Both the position numbers and the translations under genes were made by a program. The notes under the pieces are model-generated. The model saw only the letters and a list, made by a program, of their open reading frames with translations, was not told the DNA's origin and did not search any database. Shown here piece by piece: positions 6,587 through 12,515 of a DNA stretch of 12,515 nucleotides. Each line of letters starts with the position of its first letter. Position 1 is the first letter of the stretch. The stretch covers positions 1 through 12,515 of the forward strand of contig UQMW01000052.1 of assembly GCA_900542275.1 (NCBI GenBank), read 5' to 3'. Source of the DNA: an uncultured Collinsella sp. GTDB taxonomy: Bacteria > Actinomycetota > Coriobacteriia > Coriobacteriales > Coriobacteriaceae.

Positions 6587-6626
6587 CCAAAAACAACAAG
6601 CGCCGAGAGGCGGAGGCTCCCGGCGC
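6587..6626 (-). terminator. Terminator of the PTS-glucosidase operon
   Basis: On the minus strand a 10-bp stem (6617-6626 with 6600-6609, including one G-U pair) and a 7-base loop are followed by TTGTTGTTTTTGG. It lies about 60 bases past the EIIA stop codon and separates the operon from the glucokinase gene. Confidence 0.85.
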
Positions 6627-6685
6627 CCGTGAAAAGGACTGTATTGTCTGTTGGATTGCACGGTCCGTCGCGGCGATAACGCCAG

Positions 6686-7018
6686 CTAGGCCTTCAGTGC
6701 CTGCAGCTGCTTGTGGACCTCGATGAGCTCCGTGGCCATGACGCGCATGGTCTCGGTGCCGGCCATCTGGTCCTCGGCATGCAGCAGAATCAACGGAGCC
6801 TCACCGTTACGCTCGCCGTTGGCCTCCTTCTTCAGAAGCCCCATGTGAACATCGTGGCCACCGTTATAGGCCTCGTCGCCCTGCTTGATAAGCTCCTCGG
6901 CGGCGTCAAAATCGCCCTCCTTGGCCTTTTGCACGGCATTGATGTACATGCTCTTGGCGGTACCGACGTAGCTGATGATCTCGAAGCAGGTCATCTGCAA
7001 CTCGTTCATATCCTCCAT
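6686..7018 (-). CDS. PTS lactose/cellobiose-family EIIA component
   Basis: Cytosolic phosphocarrier that takes phosphate from HPr on a histidine and gives it to EIIB. With the ATG at 7016-7018 the protein has 110 residues, normal for the family, and is all helical. NELQMTCFEIISYVGTAKS matches the usual N terminus. ILLHAEDQMAG contains the phosphorylated His80 and the metal-binding Asp84 of the trimer. Start choice is uncertain: a GTG at 7025-7027 directly abuts the EIIB stop, the ATG at 7018 has AGGTG 6 bases before it, and the ATG at 7009 has GGAGG only two bases before it. It is the last gene of the operon, translationally linked to EIIB, with the terminator downstream. The sequence fits cellobiose or other beta-glucosides; lactose cannot be excluded. 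Confidence 0.93.
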   Translation of the reverse strand: MEDMNELQMTCFEIISYVGTAKSMYINAVQKAKEGDFDAAEELIKQGDEAYNGGHDVHMGLLKKEANGERNGEAPLILLHAEDQMAGTETMRVMATELIEVHKQLQALKA

Positions 7019-7027
7019 ATGCTGCAC

Positions 7028-7330
7028 CTAGCCCATCACGCTAACGCAGTGGTCGATGATGCCGGCGGCGTTCATGCGACCATAATCGACCATGTTGATG
7101 ACCTCGACCGGGAAGCGGCAAGCGGCCTCCTTCTCAAAATCGCCCTTGGTGTAGCCGATCTGCGGGCCAAGCAACAACATGTCGCACTCGTCCAGGTGAT
7201 CGTGGGCCTCGCTCATGGGACGAGCCTCGATCTCGATATCCAGACCACGGTTTGCAACCTCGGCCTGCATCTTCTGGACCAGCAGACTCGTGGACATACC
7301 GGCATTGCAGCAGAGCATGATCTTCTTCAT
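7028..7330 (-). CDS. PTS lactose/cellobiose-family EIIB component
   Basis: Cytosolic phosphocarrier with a Cys that accepts phosphate from EIIA and passes it to the sugar in EIIC. The 100-residue length is typical. The phosphocysteine loop is CCNAGMSTSLLV (7-18), with Cys8 aligned to the active Cys of the family (C-x-A-G-M-S-T-S). MLLLGPQIGY (51-60) is the second conserved stretch. The ATG at 7328-7330 has AAGGAGG 5 bases upstream. It lies 176 bases after EIIC, a gap that holds a hairpin, and immediately before EIIA. Confidence 0.95.
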   Translation of the reverse strand: MKKIMLCCNAGMSTSLLVQKMQAEVANRGLDIEIEARPMSEAHDHLDECDMLLLGPQIGYTKGDFEKEAACRFPVEVINMVDYGRMNAAGIIDHCVSVMG

Positions 7331-7428
7331 GGTTTCCTCCTTATAACTGCGCGGCGCGCAGACGACAACTGGTTGTATTCCTTGCGGTTATTGTGCCCTC
7401 TTTCTGCGCCCTTACGCAAAAGAGAGGT

Positions 7429-7459
7429 GCGGGCACCGGCACCGCGTACCGGCGCCCGC
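7429..7459 (-). repeat. Intercistronic hairpin between EIIC and EIIB
   Basis: An 11-bp stem (7429-7439 with 7449-7459; one position is a G-U pair in the minus-strand transcript) and a 9-base loop. On the minus strand it is followed by ACCTCTCTTTTG, a poor T tract. It could be a leaky terminator, or a stability or processing element that sets EIIB and EIIA levels relative to EIIC. Confidence 0.6.
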
Positions 7460-7483
7460 AACGGTGAAAGGGACGAACGTTAG

Positions 7484-7519
7484 GCGTTCTACTCGGCGAG
7501 AGCGTTCTACTCGGCGAGA
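7484..7519. repeat. 18-bp tandem duplication across the EIIC stop codon
   Basis: GCGTTCTACTCGGCGAGA occurs twice in tandem (7484-7501 and 7502-7519). The unit contains the complement of the TAG stop of EIIC. The length is a multiple of three, so the second stop is in frame, and readthrough would add only Asn-Ala-Leu-Ala-Glu after the stop codon position. Confidence 0.95.
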
Positions 7520-8850
7520 GCCTCCTGCTTGGCGATTGCCTTCTCGGAAATCTTCATAAAGGGCAGGTAGACAGCCATGCCAATGACAATCTCGAGGGCC
7601 TGCCACACGCCGGCGCGCCAGTCAAAGCCCGTAGCGAGCAGGGCATTGATGACGGGAGGCATAGTCCAGGGCACCTGGGCGATGCAGGGGCTGATGATGC
7701 CTGCGCAGGTAAGGCCATAGGTGATGCCGATGAACAAGTCGGGAAGGAGGACAAACGGGATCATGAGCGGCAGGTTGTACACGATGGGGTAACCGTAGAT
7801 AACCGGCTCGTTGATGTTGAACAGACCAGGCAGGATAGCCATCTTGGAAACGGTCTCGGAAGCCTTGTTCTTGGAGAACAGGAGCGTGTCGAGCAGAAGC
7901 ATGAGGGTGCAGCCCGAGCCGCCGATGAGGGCGAAGCTGTTAACGATCTGCATGTTCATGTAGTGATCGGGCTGGATGGTGCCACCGGCGGCAAAGGTAG
8001 CCATGTTGTCGACGATGAGCATGGTCAGGATCGGCTCGACGGTAGCGCCAGAGATGGTGGACTGGTGAATACCGACGCAGAACAGCAGGTTGGCAAGGGT
8101 GTAGATGAGGATAACAGCCCACGGACCGGCGTTCATGATGCTCTTGAGCGGGTTGGAGATGCACGTGGAGATGATGGTGCACAGATCGGTGCCGGCGCAC
8201 ACGGCGAGCAGGGCTGCGGCAAGAGCGAAGACCGCGAGGTTGAGCAGCATCGGGATCATGACGTTAAAGGAGTTGGAGACCGCGGGAGGCACGCCCTCGC
8301 CCAGCTTAACCTTGAGCTTCTCGACGCCAGAAATCTTGATGAAGAGCGAGACGGAAAGCAGGGCGATGATAATAGCCGAGAACAGACCGTTGGTGCCGGT
8401 GTTGGCAGTCGAAAGGGCGCCCGTGACCTCGGCGGAGGTGATCTTGTCGGTGAGCAGCGGGCTCGTGGCGGCAAGCGTGGCGGTGATCTGCTGCGGCATC
8501 ATGATGACGAAAGCAGAGATGGCGACGACCACGCAAGCGAGCGGGTTATCGAAACGCTTGTTCTTAGCGAGGCTGTAGCCAATCAATCCGGCCAAGATAA
8601 TGGCAGAGACGTTGAGGGTGCCCAGCGTAATTGCCGAACCCCACGTCTGAAGGTTGGCAAGACCCGCCGCATCGAGCGGGAACAGGGGGAACACGACGTT
8701 GTTGATAAGAACCGCGATACCCGCAAGGATATAGAGCGGCGTGATGGTCGCGAAGGCGTCGCGCAGGGAACGCAGGTGAACCTGGTTTCCCACCTTCGCA
8801 GAGACCTCGGCAAACTTGTCGAGGAAGCTCTTTCCGTTGTCACTGGCCAT
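7507..8850 (-). CDS. PTS lactose/cellobiose-family EIIC permease
   Basis: Membrane channel that moves the disaccharide across the membrane while it is phosphorylated by EIIB. The protein has 447 residues and about ten hydrophobic segments, and is a free-standing EIIC with no fused domains. LRSLRDAFATITPLYILAG (27-45) is the usual N-terminal start. GIHQS (260-264, His262) and FNINEPVIYGYPIVYNL (344-360, Glu348) are the substrate-site signatures of the cellobiose/lactose group. The ATG at 8848-8850 has TTAGGAG 5 bases upstream. It lies 120 bases after the glucosidase gene. The stop codon lies inside an 18-bp tandem duplication. Confidence 0.96.
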   Translation of the reverse strand: MASDNGKSFLDKFAEVSAKVGNQVHLRSLRDAFATITPLYILAGIAVLINNVVFPLFPLDAAGLANLQTWGSAITLGTLNVSAIILAGLIGYSLAKNKRFDNPLACVVVAISAFVIMMPQQITATLAATSPLLTDKITSAEVTGALSTANTGTNGLFSAIIIALLSVSLFIKISGVEKLKVKLGEGVPPAVSNSFNVMIPMLLNLAVFALAAALLAVCAGTDLCTIISTCISNPLKSIMNAGPWAVILIYTLANLLFCVGIHQSTISGATVEPILTMLIVDNMATFAAGGTIQPDHYMNMQIVNSFALIGGSGCTLMLLLDTLLFSKNKASETVSKMAILPGLFNINEPVIYGYPIVYNLPLMIPFVLLPDLFIGITYGLTCAGIISPCIAQVPWTMPPVINALLATGFDWRAGVWQALEIVIGMAVYLPFMKISEKAIAKQEALAE

Positions 8851-8932
8851 GATTGCTCCTAACTATCAAATCCGGCCTTTTCCTATGCGCACGGTGGTCT
8901 GTCGCCCTCTGCCACCAGATGTGCCATGTGTT

Positions 8933-8948
8933 GCGCGCGACGGCGCGC
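8933..8948 (-). repeat. GCGCGC hairpin between glucosidase and EIIC genes
   Basis: GCGCGC (8933-8938), a 4-base loop GACG, and GCGCGC (8943-8948). It starts 22 bases beyond the glucosidase stop. No T tract follows on the minus strand, so a role in transcript stability is likelier than termination. The rest of this 120-base gap shows nothing recognisable besides the EIIC ribosome site. Confidence 0.45.
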
Positions 8949-8970
8949 GGTCTGGGCGTTCGCCCGGTCG

Positions 8971-10371
8971 CTAATCAACCACGTGGGTCGTGGCGACCTG
9001 TTTGAGCCAGGCCGCCGACTTCTTAAGACGGCGCTTGTAGCCGTCCATAAGGTCGACCTCGACAAAACCGTAACGGTTCTTAAAGGCATTGGCCCAAGAC
9101 CAGTTATCGATGACAGCCCAATAATGGTATCCGCGGCACTTGGCGCCCTCGGCAATTGCCTTGGCAACCCACTCCAGGTGCTGGCGCACAAAGTCGACGC
9201 GGTAGTCATCCTGGATGGTTCCTTCGGCGTCACGGTTCTTGTGTTCGTCCATGATGCCGATGCCGTTCTCGGAAACGAACCACTCAAGATCGGGGTAGTT
9301 CTTGGCGCAGTCCATGCCAAAGTCGTAGAGACCCTGCGGGTAGATCTCCCAGCCGCGGCTCTCGTTCATAACGGCGTCAGGCCACACGTACTCGTCGGCA
9401 AAGTGCGGCAGGCCGTACTGGTCGACCTTGCTCGCCGGCGCTTGAACGCGCGTGGGGTGGTAGTAGTTGCAGCCGAGCCAGTCAACAACACCCTGCTTGA
9501 GAATCTCTTGGTCGCCGGCACGGAACGGGAGCTTAACGCCGCCCTCGGCCAGGCTGTCGAGCACGTCGGCAGGAAGCTCGCCCTTGGTAATAAGGTCGAG
9601 CCACCAGCGATTGTTGATGCCGCTGGTCATACGCACGGCCTCGAGGTCTGCCTCGTTGGGGTTCTCCTTGGTATAGACCGGGGTAAAGCAGTTGATCATG
9701 CCGATTTTGGCATCGGCGCGAATAGCGCCCTCGTCATAGGCCTTACGATAGTTGGCCACGGCCAGCGCATGCGCCAGCGAAATGTGATACTGCACGGTGC
9801 GGGCGCGGCTAAAGTCGTGGAGCTGCGGGAACCACACGCCCTCCTGATAGCGCTGTTCGGGCTCGACGATGGGCTCGTTAAAGGTAAACCAGTACTTAAT
9901 CTCCTGGCCAAACTCGTGGAAGGCGACGTCGGCGTAATGCGCGTAAGCCTCAACGACCTCACGGCTCTCCCAGCCGCCGCGGTTAAAGAGGTAGGTGGGC
10001 ATGTCAAAGTGGTACAAGTTGACAAACGGCTCCAGGCCGGCCTCGCGAGAGGCGCGGAACAGCTCGTGATACCATGCAGCGCCCTCCCCATTAAGGTTGC
10101 CGTCGGCATCGAGCAGACGGCTCCACTGGATGGAAGTGCGATAGGTATTCAGGCCCAAGTCCTTCAAAATGCGAAAGTCTTCCTGGTACTTGGCCATAAA
10201 GTCATTGCCGGCATAAGAGCCAACGCAGTTGTAGAACGAACCCAGATCCTGGATGGACCAGGTGTCCCACAGGTTCTCGAGCTTGCCGCCCTGATTCCAC
10301 TGACCCTCAGTCTGCGGGCCGGACATAGCAGCGCCAAAAAAGAAGTCACGGGGCAGCTGATACTGTGCCAT
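8971..10371 (-). CDS. GH1 6-phospho-beta-glucosidase
   Basis: Cytosolic retaining glycosidase that would hydrolyse the phosphorylated disaccharide from the PTS into glucose-6-phosphate and a free sugar. It has 466 residues from the ATG at 10369-10371; the preceding TTG codon is not needed, and a GAGG lies about 6 bases upstream of the ATG. GH1 features in order: LPRDFFFGAAMSGPQTEG (6-23), the acid/base Glu166 in FTFNEP, the nucleophile Glu368 in VSENGIG, and YWAVIDNWSWANAFKNRYG (417-435). In known phospho-specific GH1 enzymes a Ser, a Lys and a Tyr in this last stretch bind phosphate; here Ser425 and Tyr434 fit, while the Lys position is Asn432 between Lys431 and Arg433. Specificity rests mainly on the PTS genes that follow. 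It is the first gene of the operon. Confidence 0.92.
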   Translation of the reverse strand: MAQYQLPRDFFFGAAMSGPQTEGQWNQGGKLENLWDTWSIQDLGSFYNCVGSYAGNDFMAKYQEDFRILKDLGLNTYRTSIQWSRLLDADGNLNGEGAAWYHELFRASREAGLEPFVNLYHFDMPTYLFNRGGWESREVVEAYAHYADVAFHEFGQEIKYWFTFNEPIVEPEQRYQEGVWFPQLHDFSRARTVQYHISLAHALAVANYRKAYDEGAIRADAKIGMINCFTPVYTKENPNEADLEAVRMTSGINNRWWLDLITKGELPADVLDSLAEGGVKLPFRAGDQEILKQGVVDWLGCNYYHPTRVQAPASKVDQYGLPHFADEYVWPDAVMNESRGWEIYPQGLYDFGMDCAKNYPDLEWFVSENGIGIMDEHKNRDAEGTIQDDYRVDFVRQHLEWVAKAIAEGAKCRGYHYWAVIDNWSWANAFKNRYGFVEVDLMDGYKRRLKKSAAWLKQVATTHVVD

Positions 10372-10422
10372 CAAAGTCCTCGCTTTCGTGTTCTAGAGCT
10401 TCCGGTTGGAGACGGGTTTGCC

Positions 10423-10520
10423 TTGGCAGGTTATCCGGCGCGGGCGCGCACCGGATATCTGGATATTCAGCCCGCCAAAACAAAACCGTCCCCAAACGGT
10501 CGGTCCTGCCGTCCGGCAGG
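10423..10520 (-). repeat. Structured leader of the glucosidase operon (nested inverted repeats)
   Basis: This fills most of the roughly 160-base stretch between the predicted transcription start and the glucosidase ATG. In transcript order: CCTGCC/GGCAGG (10505-10520); ACCGT/ACGGT around TTGGGG (10485-10500); an outer 8-bp stem with one G-U pair (10471-10478 with 10423-10430); and inside it a perfect TATCCGG/CCGGATA stem (10432-10438 with 10451-10457). The GGGGACGG core at 10487-10493 and the TTTTGGCGGG part resemble the repeat at 6498-6538. No known riboswitch or antiterminator site is recognised. Confidence 0.6.
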
Positions 10521-10539
10521 GTTCCGTTCGTTGGCTACA

Positions 10540-10567
10540 ACTATAGCGCTCTAATTTTATAAGTAAA
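10540..10567 (-). promoter_or_regulatory. Promoter of the glucosidase-PTS operon
   Basis: On the minus strand TTTACT (10562-10567, four of six to TTGACA), a 16-base spacer and TATAGT (10540-10545, five of six to TATAAT). An A-rich tract follows on the upstream side (10571-10590), like an UP element. The predicted start is near 10533. The near-palindrome TATAGCGCTCTA (10542-10553) overlaps the -10 element and spacer and is a possible operator. Confidence 0.65.
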
Positions 10568-10570
10568 GCG

Positions 10571-10590
10571 TCTTTTTCTTTTTTCTTTCT
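10571..10590. promoter_or_regulatory. Oligo-T/oligo-A tract upstream of the glucosidase promoter
   Basis: Nineteen of these twenty bases on the plus strand are T or C, mostly T (TCTTTTTCTTTTTTCTTTCT); on the minus strand it is an A-rich stretch beginning 4 bases upstream of the -35 hexamer. Such a tract fits an UP element for RNA polymerase alpha or bent DNA. It stands out in an otherwise GC-rich window. Confidence 0.5.
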
Positions 10591-10595
10591 CGAAC

Positions 10596-10609
10596 TTCTT
10601 AGATAAGAA
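10596..10609. promoter_or_regulatory. TTCTTA-GA-TAAGAA palindrome, candidate regulator site
   Basis: A perfect 6-bp inverted repeat with a 2-base centre in the divergent region between glucosidase and regulator genes. It lies upstream of both candidate promoters, a position suited to a site bound by the adjacent GntR-type protein. Whether the regulator binds here is inference. Confidence 0.45.
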
Positions 10610-10633
10610 TTATATGGATGCCTCGCAGAGGGT

Positions 10634-10639
10634 TATACT
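10634..10639 (+). promoter_or_regulatory. Possible -10 element of the GntR gene
   Basis: TATACT, followed by T, 36 bases before the ATG. The surrounding ATAC-ttactttt-GTAT (10635-10650) forms short inverted arms that could be an autoregulatory site. No clear -35 hexamer is seen. Confidence 0.4.
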
Positions 10640-10675
10640 TACTTTTGTATCCATGTATGTCGGAAAGGGGGTTCC

Positions 10676-11395
10676 ATGATTCCCAAATACGAGGCGATAG
10701 CTGCGGATATCCGTCGAAGCATCGAGGACGGCGCTCTTAAGCCGGGTGACAAGCTGCCCACCGTCGTTGAGTTCTGTGAGCTCTATAGCGTTTCTAAAAT
10801 CACCGTCAAACGAGCGATTGAGCAGATTACCGAGGAAGGTCTTATTACCAGCCGGCGCGGATCGGGCACCTACGTCAAGGACACGACGGGGCTTCCCGGC
10901 AAGGCGTTTTTCCAGGGCAAGAACGACCGCGCCGCGGGTTTTTCGCATGAGCACCGCGGGGAGAAGGTGTCCTCGGTAGTCTACGATTTCTCGATTGTCA
11001 ATCCACCAGCGGACGTCGCCGCTCAGCTGGGAATTGCCGAGGATGACTTTGCCTATCACATCGTGCGCGTGCGCCAGGTGGACGAGAAGCCCATCGTTAT
11101 CGAGTACACCTACATGCCCCTCGAATTGATCCCGGGCCTTAAAAAGAAAGATCTGTACGGATCGGTCTACAGCTTCATCCGCGAGCAATGTGGGCTGAAG
11201 ATTTCGAGCTTCCACCGCACCATCCGCGCCGTAGCGGCAACCGAGGAAGAAGCTGAGCGCCTGGACACCAAGCCCGGCTCTCCCCTACTCGAACTCAGCC
11301 AGATTGGCTTTTTAGATAGCGGCATCGCCTTTGAGCATTCGATCTCGCACAACGTCGGCGACCGCTTTGAGCTGCACAACGTAACGTTGGCATAG
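10676..11395 (+). CDS. GntR-family (HutC-type, UTRA domain) transcriptional regulator
   Basis: DNA-binding regulator that probably controls the divergent glucosidase-PTS operon in response to a phosphorylated sugar. It has 239 residues. The winged helix-turn-helix spans about 4-68: KYEAIAADIRRSIEDGALKP, then GDKLPTVVEFCE, VSKITVKRAIEQI, and the wing RRGSGTYV (60-67). The rest, about 95-237, is a UTRA-type ligand domain, with the usual RVRQVDEKPIVIEYTYMP (131-148) and the closing FEHSISHNVGDRFEL region. The ATG at 10676 follows AAAGGGGG with about 6 bases of spacing. The gene is 304 bases from the glucosidase start, transcribed away from it, and 75 bases before manA, with which it may form an operon. 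Repressor or activator action cannot be told. Confidence 0.93.
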   Translation: MIPKYEAIAADIRRSIEDGALKPGDKLPTVVEFCELYSVSKITVKRAIEQITEEGLITSRRGSGTYVKDTTGLPGKAFFQGKNDRAAGFSHEHRGEKVSSVVYDFSIVNPPADVAAQLGIAEDDFAYHIVRVRQVDEKPIVIEYTYMPLELIPGLKKKDLYGSVYSFIREQCGLKISSFHRTIRAVAATEEEAERLDTKPGSPLLELSQIGFLDSGIAFEHSISHNVGDRFELHNVTLA

Positions 11396-11458
11396 GTTTT
11401 TGTAGTCATGCGGGCGCTCGTTTTGGCTCATTTAGAGCGGGCGGCCGCGCAACGCCAT

Positions 11459-11463
11459 GGGGG
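11459..11463 (+). promoter_or_regulatory. GGGGG ribosome binding site of manA
   Basis: The run of five G ends 7 bases before the ATG at 11471 but only 1 base before the ATG at 11465. It therefore favours the second Met of MNMSDL as the start. Confidence 0.55.
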
Positions 11464-11470
11464 TATGAAC

Positions 11471-12403
11471 ATGTCCGATTTGATTAAACTGACGCCGATT
11501 TTCCACGAGAAGATCTGGGGCGGCCGCCAGCTCGAAACCGTATTTGGCTACGACATTCCCGAGGGTCCCATCGGTGAGTGTTGGGCCATCTCGGCCCATC
11601 CCAACGGCGACTGCCAGATTGCGGAGGGCCCGTATGCCGGTCACACGCTCTCGTGGCTGTGGGCCGAGCACCGCGAGCTCTTTGGCAACTGCGAGGGCAA
11701 GGAGTTCCCGCTGCTCATTAAGATTCTGGACGCCAAGGACGATCTTTCGATCCAGATTCATCCCAACGACGAGTACGCCGCCGAGCACGAGAACGGCAGC
11801 CTGGGCAAGACCGAGTGCTGGTATGTGCTGGACTGCGAGCCCGGCGCCACGATTATCGTCGGGCAGCGCGCCAAGGATCGCGCCGAGGCCGCACAGATGA
11901 TCAAGGACGGCCGCTGGGACGACATGCTCAACGTGCTGCCGATTCACAAGGGCGACTTTTTCCAGATTGACTCCGGCACCGTGCACGCCATCAAGACCGG
12001 CACGCTCATTTTGGAAACGCAGCAGTCGAGCGACGTGACGTATCGCCTGTACGACTACGACCGTCCCGGCACCGACGGCAAACTGCGTCCCCTGCACATT
12101 GAGCAGAGCCTCGACTGCATCGATTTTGACGTTCAGGCTCCGACCGACGGCACGGTGACCGCGCCCGAGATCGATGGCGTGACCGAGCTCGAGTCTAACT
12201 CCTGCTACACCGTCGATCGCGTGCGTGTCAACGGCAGCAATACCCTCGACCAGCGCTGGCCCTTCATGTGCCTGTCGGTCATCGACGGCGAAGGCACCGT
12301 CTGCGGCGACCCCGTCCACAAGGGAAGCCATCTGCTAGCCCCCAGCACCGTCACCTCCATCGACCTCGAGGGCAAGATGGAACTGATCATCTCGCACCTG
12401 TAA
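11471..12403 (+). CDS. manA: Mannose-6-phosphate isomerase, class I
   Basis: Cytosolic zinc enzyme interconverting mannose-6-phosphate and fructose-6-phosphate. The 310-residue length is that of the short Bacillus-type class I enzymes. LTPIFHEKIWGG (7-18) is the usual N terminus. Zinc ligands are visible as Gln95 and His97 in SIQIHPND, Glu115 in GKTECWYV, and His172 in SGTVHAI; Arg192 in TYRLYDYDRPG is the expected catalytic arginine. Read from the ATG at 11471, chosen because of the GGGGG spacing; the ATG at 11465 is the alternative, and the in-frame ATG at 11408 adds about 20 residues with no family match. It follows the regulator by 75 bases with no clear promoter between, so co-transcription is likely. 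This placement suggests a link to beta-glucoside or manno-oligosaccharide use, which is inference. Confidence 0.95.
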   Translation: MSDLIKLTPIFHEKIWGGRQLETVFGYDIPEGPIGECWAISAHPNGDCQIAEGPYAGHTLSWLWAEHRELFGNCEGKEFPLLIKILDAKDDLSIQIHPNDEYAAEHENGSLGKTECWYVLDCEPGATIIVGQRAKDRAEAAQMIKDGRWDDMLNVLPIHKGDFFQIDSGTVHAIKTGTLILETQQSSDVTYRLYDYDRPGTDGKLRPLHIEQSLDCIDFDVQAPTDGTVTAPEIDGVTELESNSCYTVDRVRVNGSNTLDQRWPFMCLSVIDGEGTVCGDPVHKGSHLLAPSTVTSIDLEGKMELIISHL

Positions 12404-12461
12404 GCCACCGGTCCCCAAGTGCTCGCCGGGATGGGCGCGGGGTTTGATCGCCTGCTCGGGC

Positions 12462-12513
12462 AGTCCTGCTCGCACGGAGAGCACATTAAGTGCTCTCCGG
12501 CTCGTGCGGAACT
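12462..12513. repeat. Long imperfect dyad downstream of manA
   Basis: The core CGGAGAGCAC (12475-12484) and GTGCTCTCCG (12490-12499) form a perfect 10-bp stem with loop ATTAA. Outward, GCAC pairs with GTGC and AGTCC with GGAACT (one extra A), leaving 5-base bulges TGCTC and GGCTC on opposite sides. It begins 58 bases after the manA stop and reaches the window edge. It may be a terminator whose T tract is outside the window, or a repeat element. Confidence 0.7.
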
Positions 12514-12515
12514 CG

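Noticed and set aside
8926..10554. 542-residue plus-strand open frame over the glucosidase
   Set aside because: GC-rich antisense shadow; the minus strand carries complete GH1 catalytic motifs.
10612..10675. Known riboswitch or tRNA-like structure ahead of the GntR gene
   Set aside because: No conserved aptamer core or cloverleaf could be drawn; only short inverted arms are present.
11408..11470. N-terminal extension of ManA to 11408
   Set aside because: The added residues have no family match, and the GGGGG site fits the ATG at 11471.

Overview
The window looks like chromosomal DNA of a Coriobacteriia member, most likely Collinsella or a close relative. This rests on high GC content, Actinobacteria-type codon use, a manganese-dependent (family II) pyrophosphatase, a Coriobacteriia-like small acidic protein, and a PTS-based sugar economy typical of gut fermenters. 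The taxonomic call is inference; there is no rRNA or other marker here. No mobile element, CRISPR array, rRNA or tRNA was found. Thirteen genes can be supported and all thirteen are intact except the first, which runs off the left edge.

Left part (1-5325), housekeeping and stress genes. On the minus strand are the N-terminal part of a TatA/TatB-type translocase subunit, a small STAS-domain anti-sigma-factor antagonist, and a PLP-dependent aminotransferase of the AspT type. A small unnamed 84-residue protein is divergent on the plus strand. It converges on the Na+/H+ antiporter gene nhaA (minus), and the two share a perfect bidirectional terminator. Next comes ppaC (minus), with its own strong terminator.

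Middle and right part (5490-12403), a beta-glucoside or cellobiose utilisation locus. A GH1 6-phospho-beta-glucosidase, PTS EIIC, EIIB and EIIA lie in this order on the minus strand and end at a rho-independent-type terminator; a ROK glucokinase lies just beyond it on the same strand. Divergent from the glucosidase is a GntR/HutC-type regulator with a UTRA domain, followed by a class I mannose-6-phosphate isomerase. The logic is coherent. The PTS imports and phosphorylates the disaccharide, GH1 splits it into glucose-6-phosphate plus a free sugar, the ROK kinase phosphorylates free glucose, and ManA links mannose-6-phosphate to fructose-6-phosphate. The 304-base divergent region holds a recognisable promoter for the glucosidase operon with an A-rich stretch behind it, several palindromes that could be regulator sites, and a long structured leader.

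The least explained signal is outside the genes. Five intergenic spacers carry copies of a GGGGAC(A/G)G core, usually within or beside perfect inverted repeats (20-bp arms at 2627-2673, 14-bp arms at 6498-6538). Two spacers share a 23-base segment with 19 matches. This looks like a REP-like dispersed palindromic family, and it is the best candidate in the window for something undescribed.
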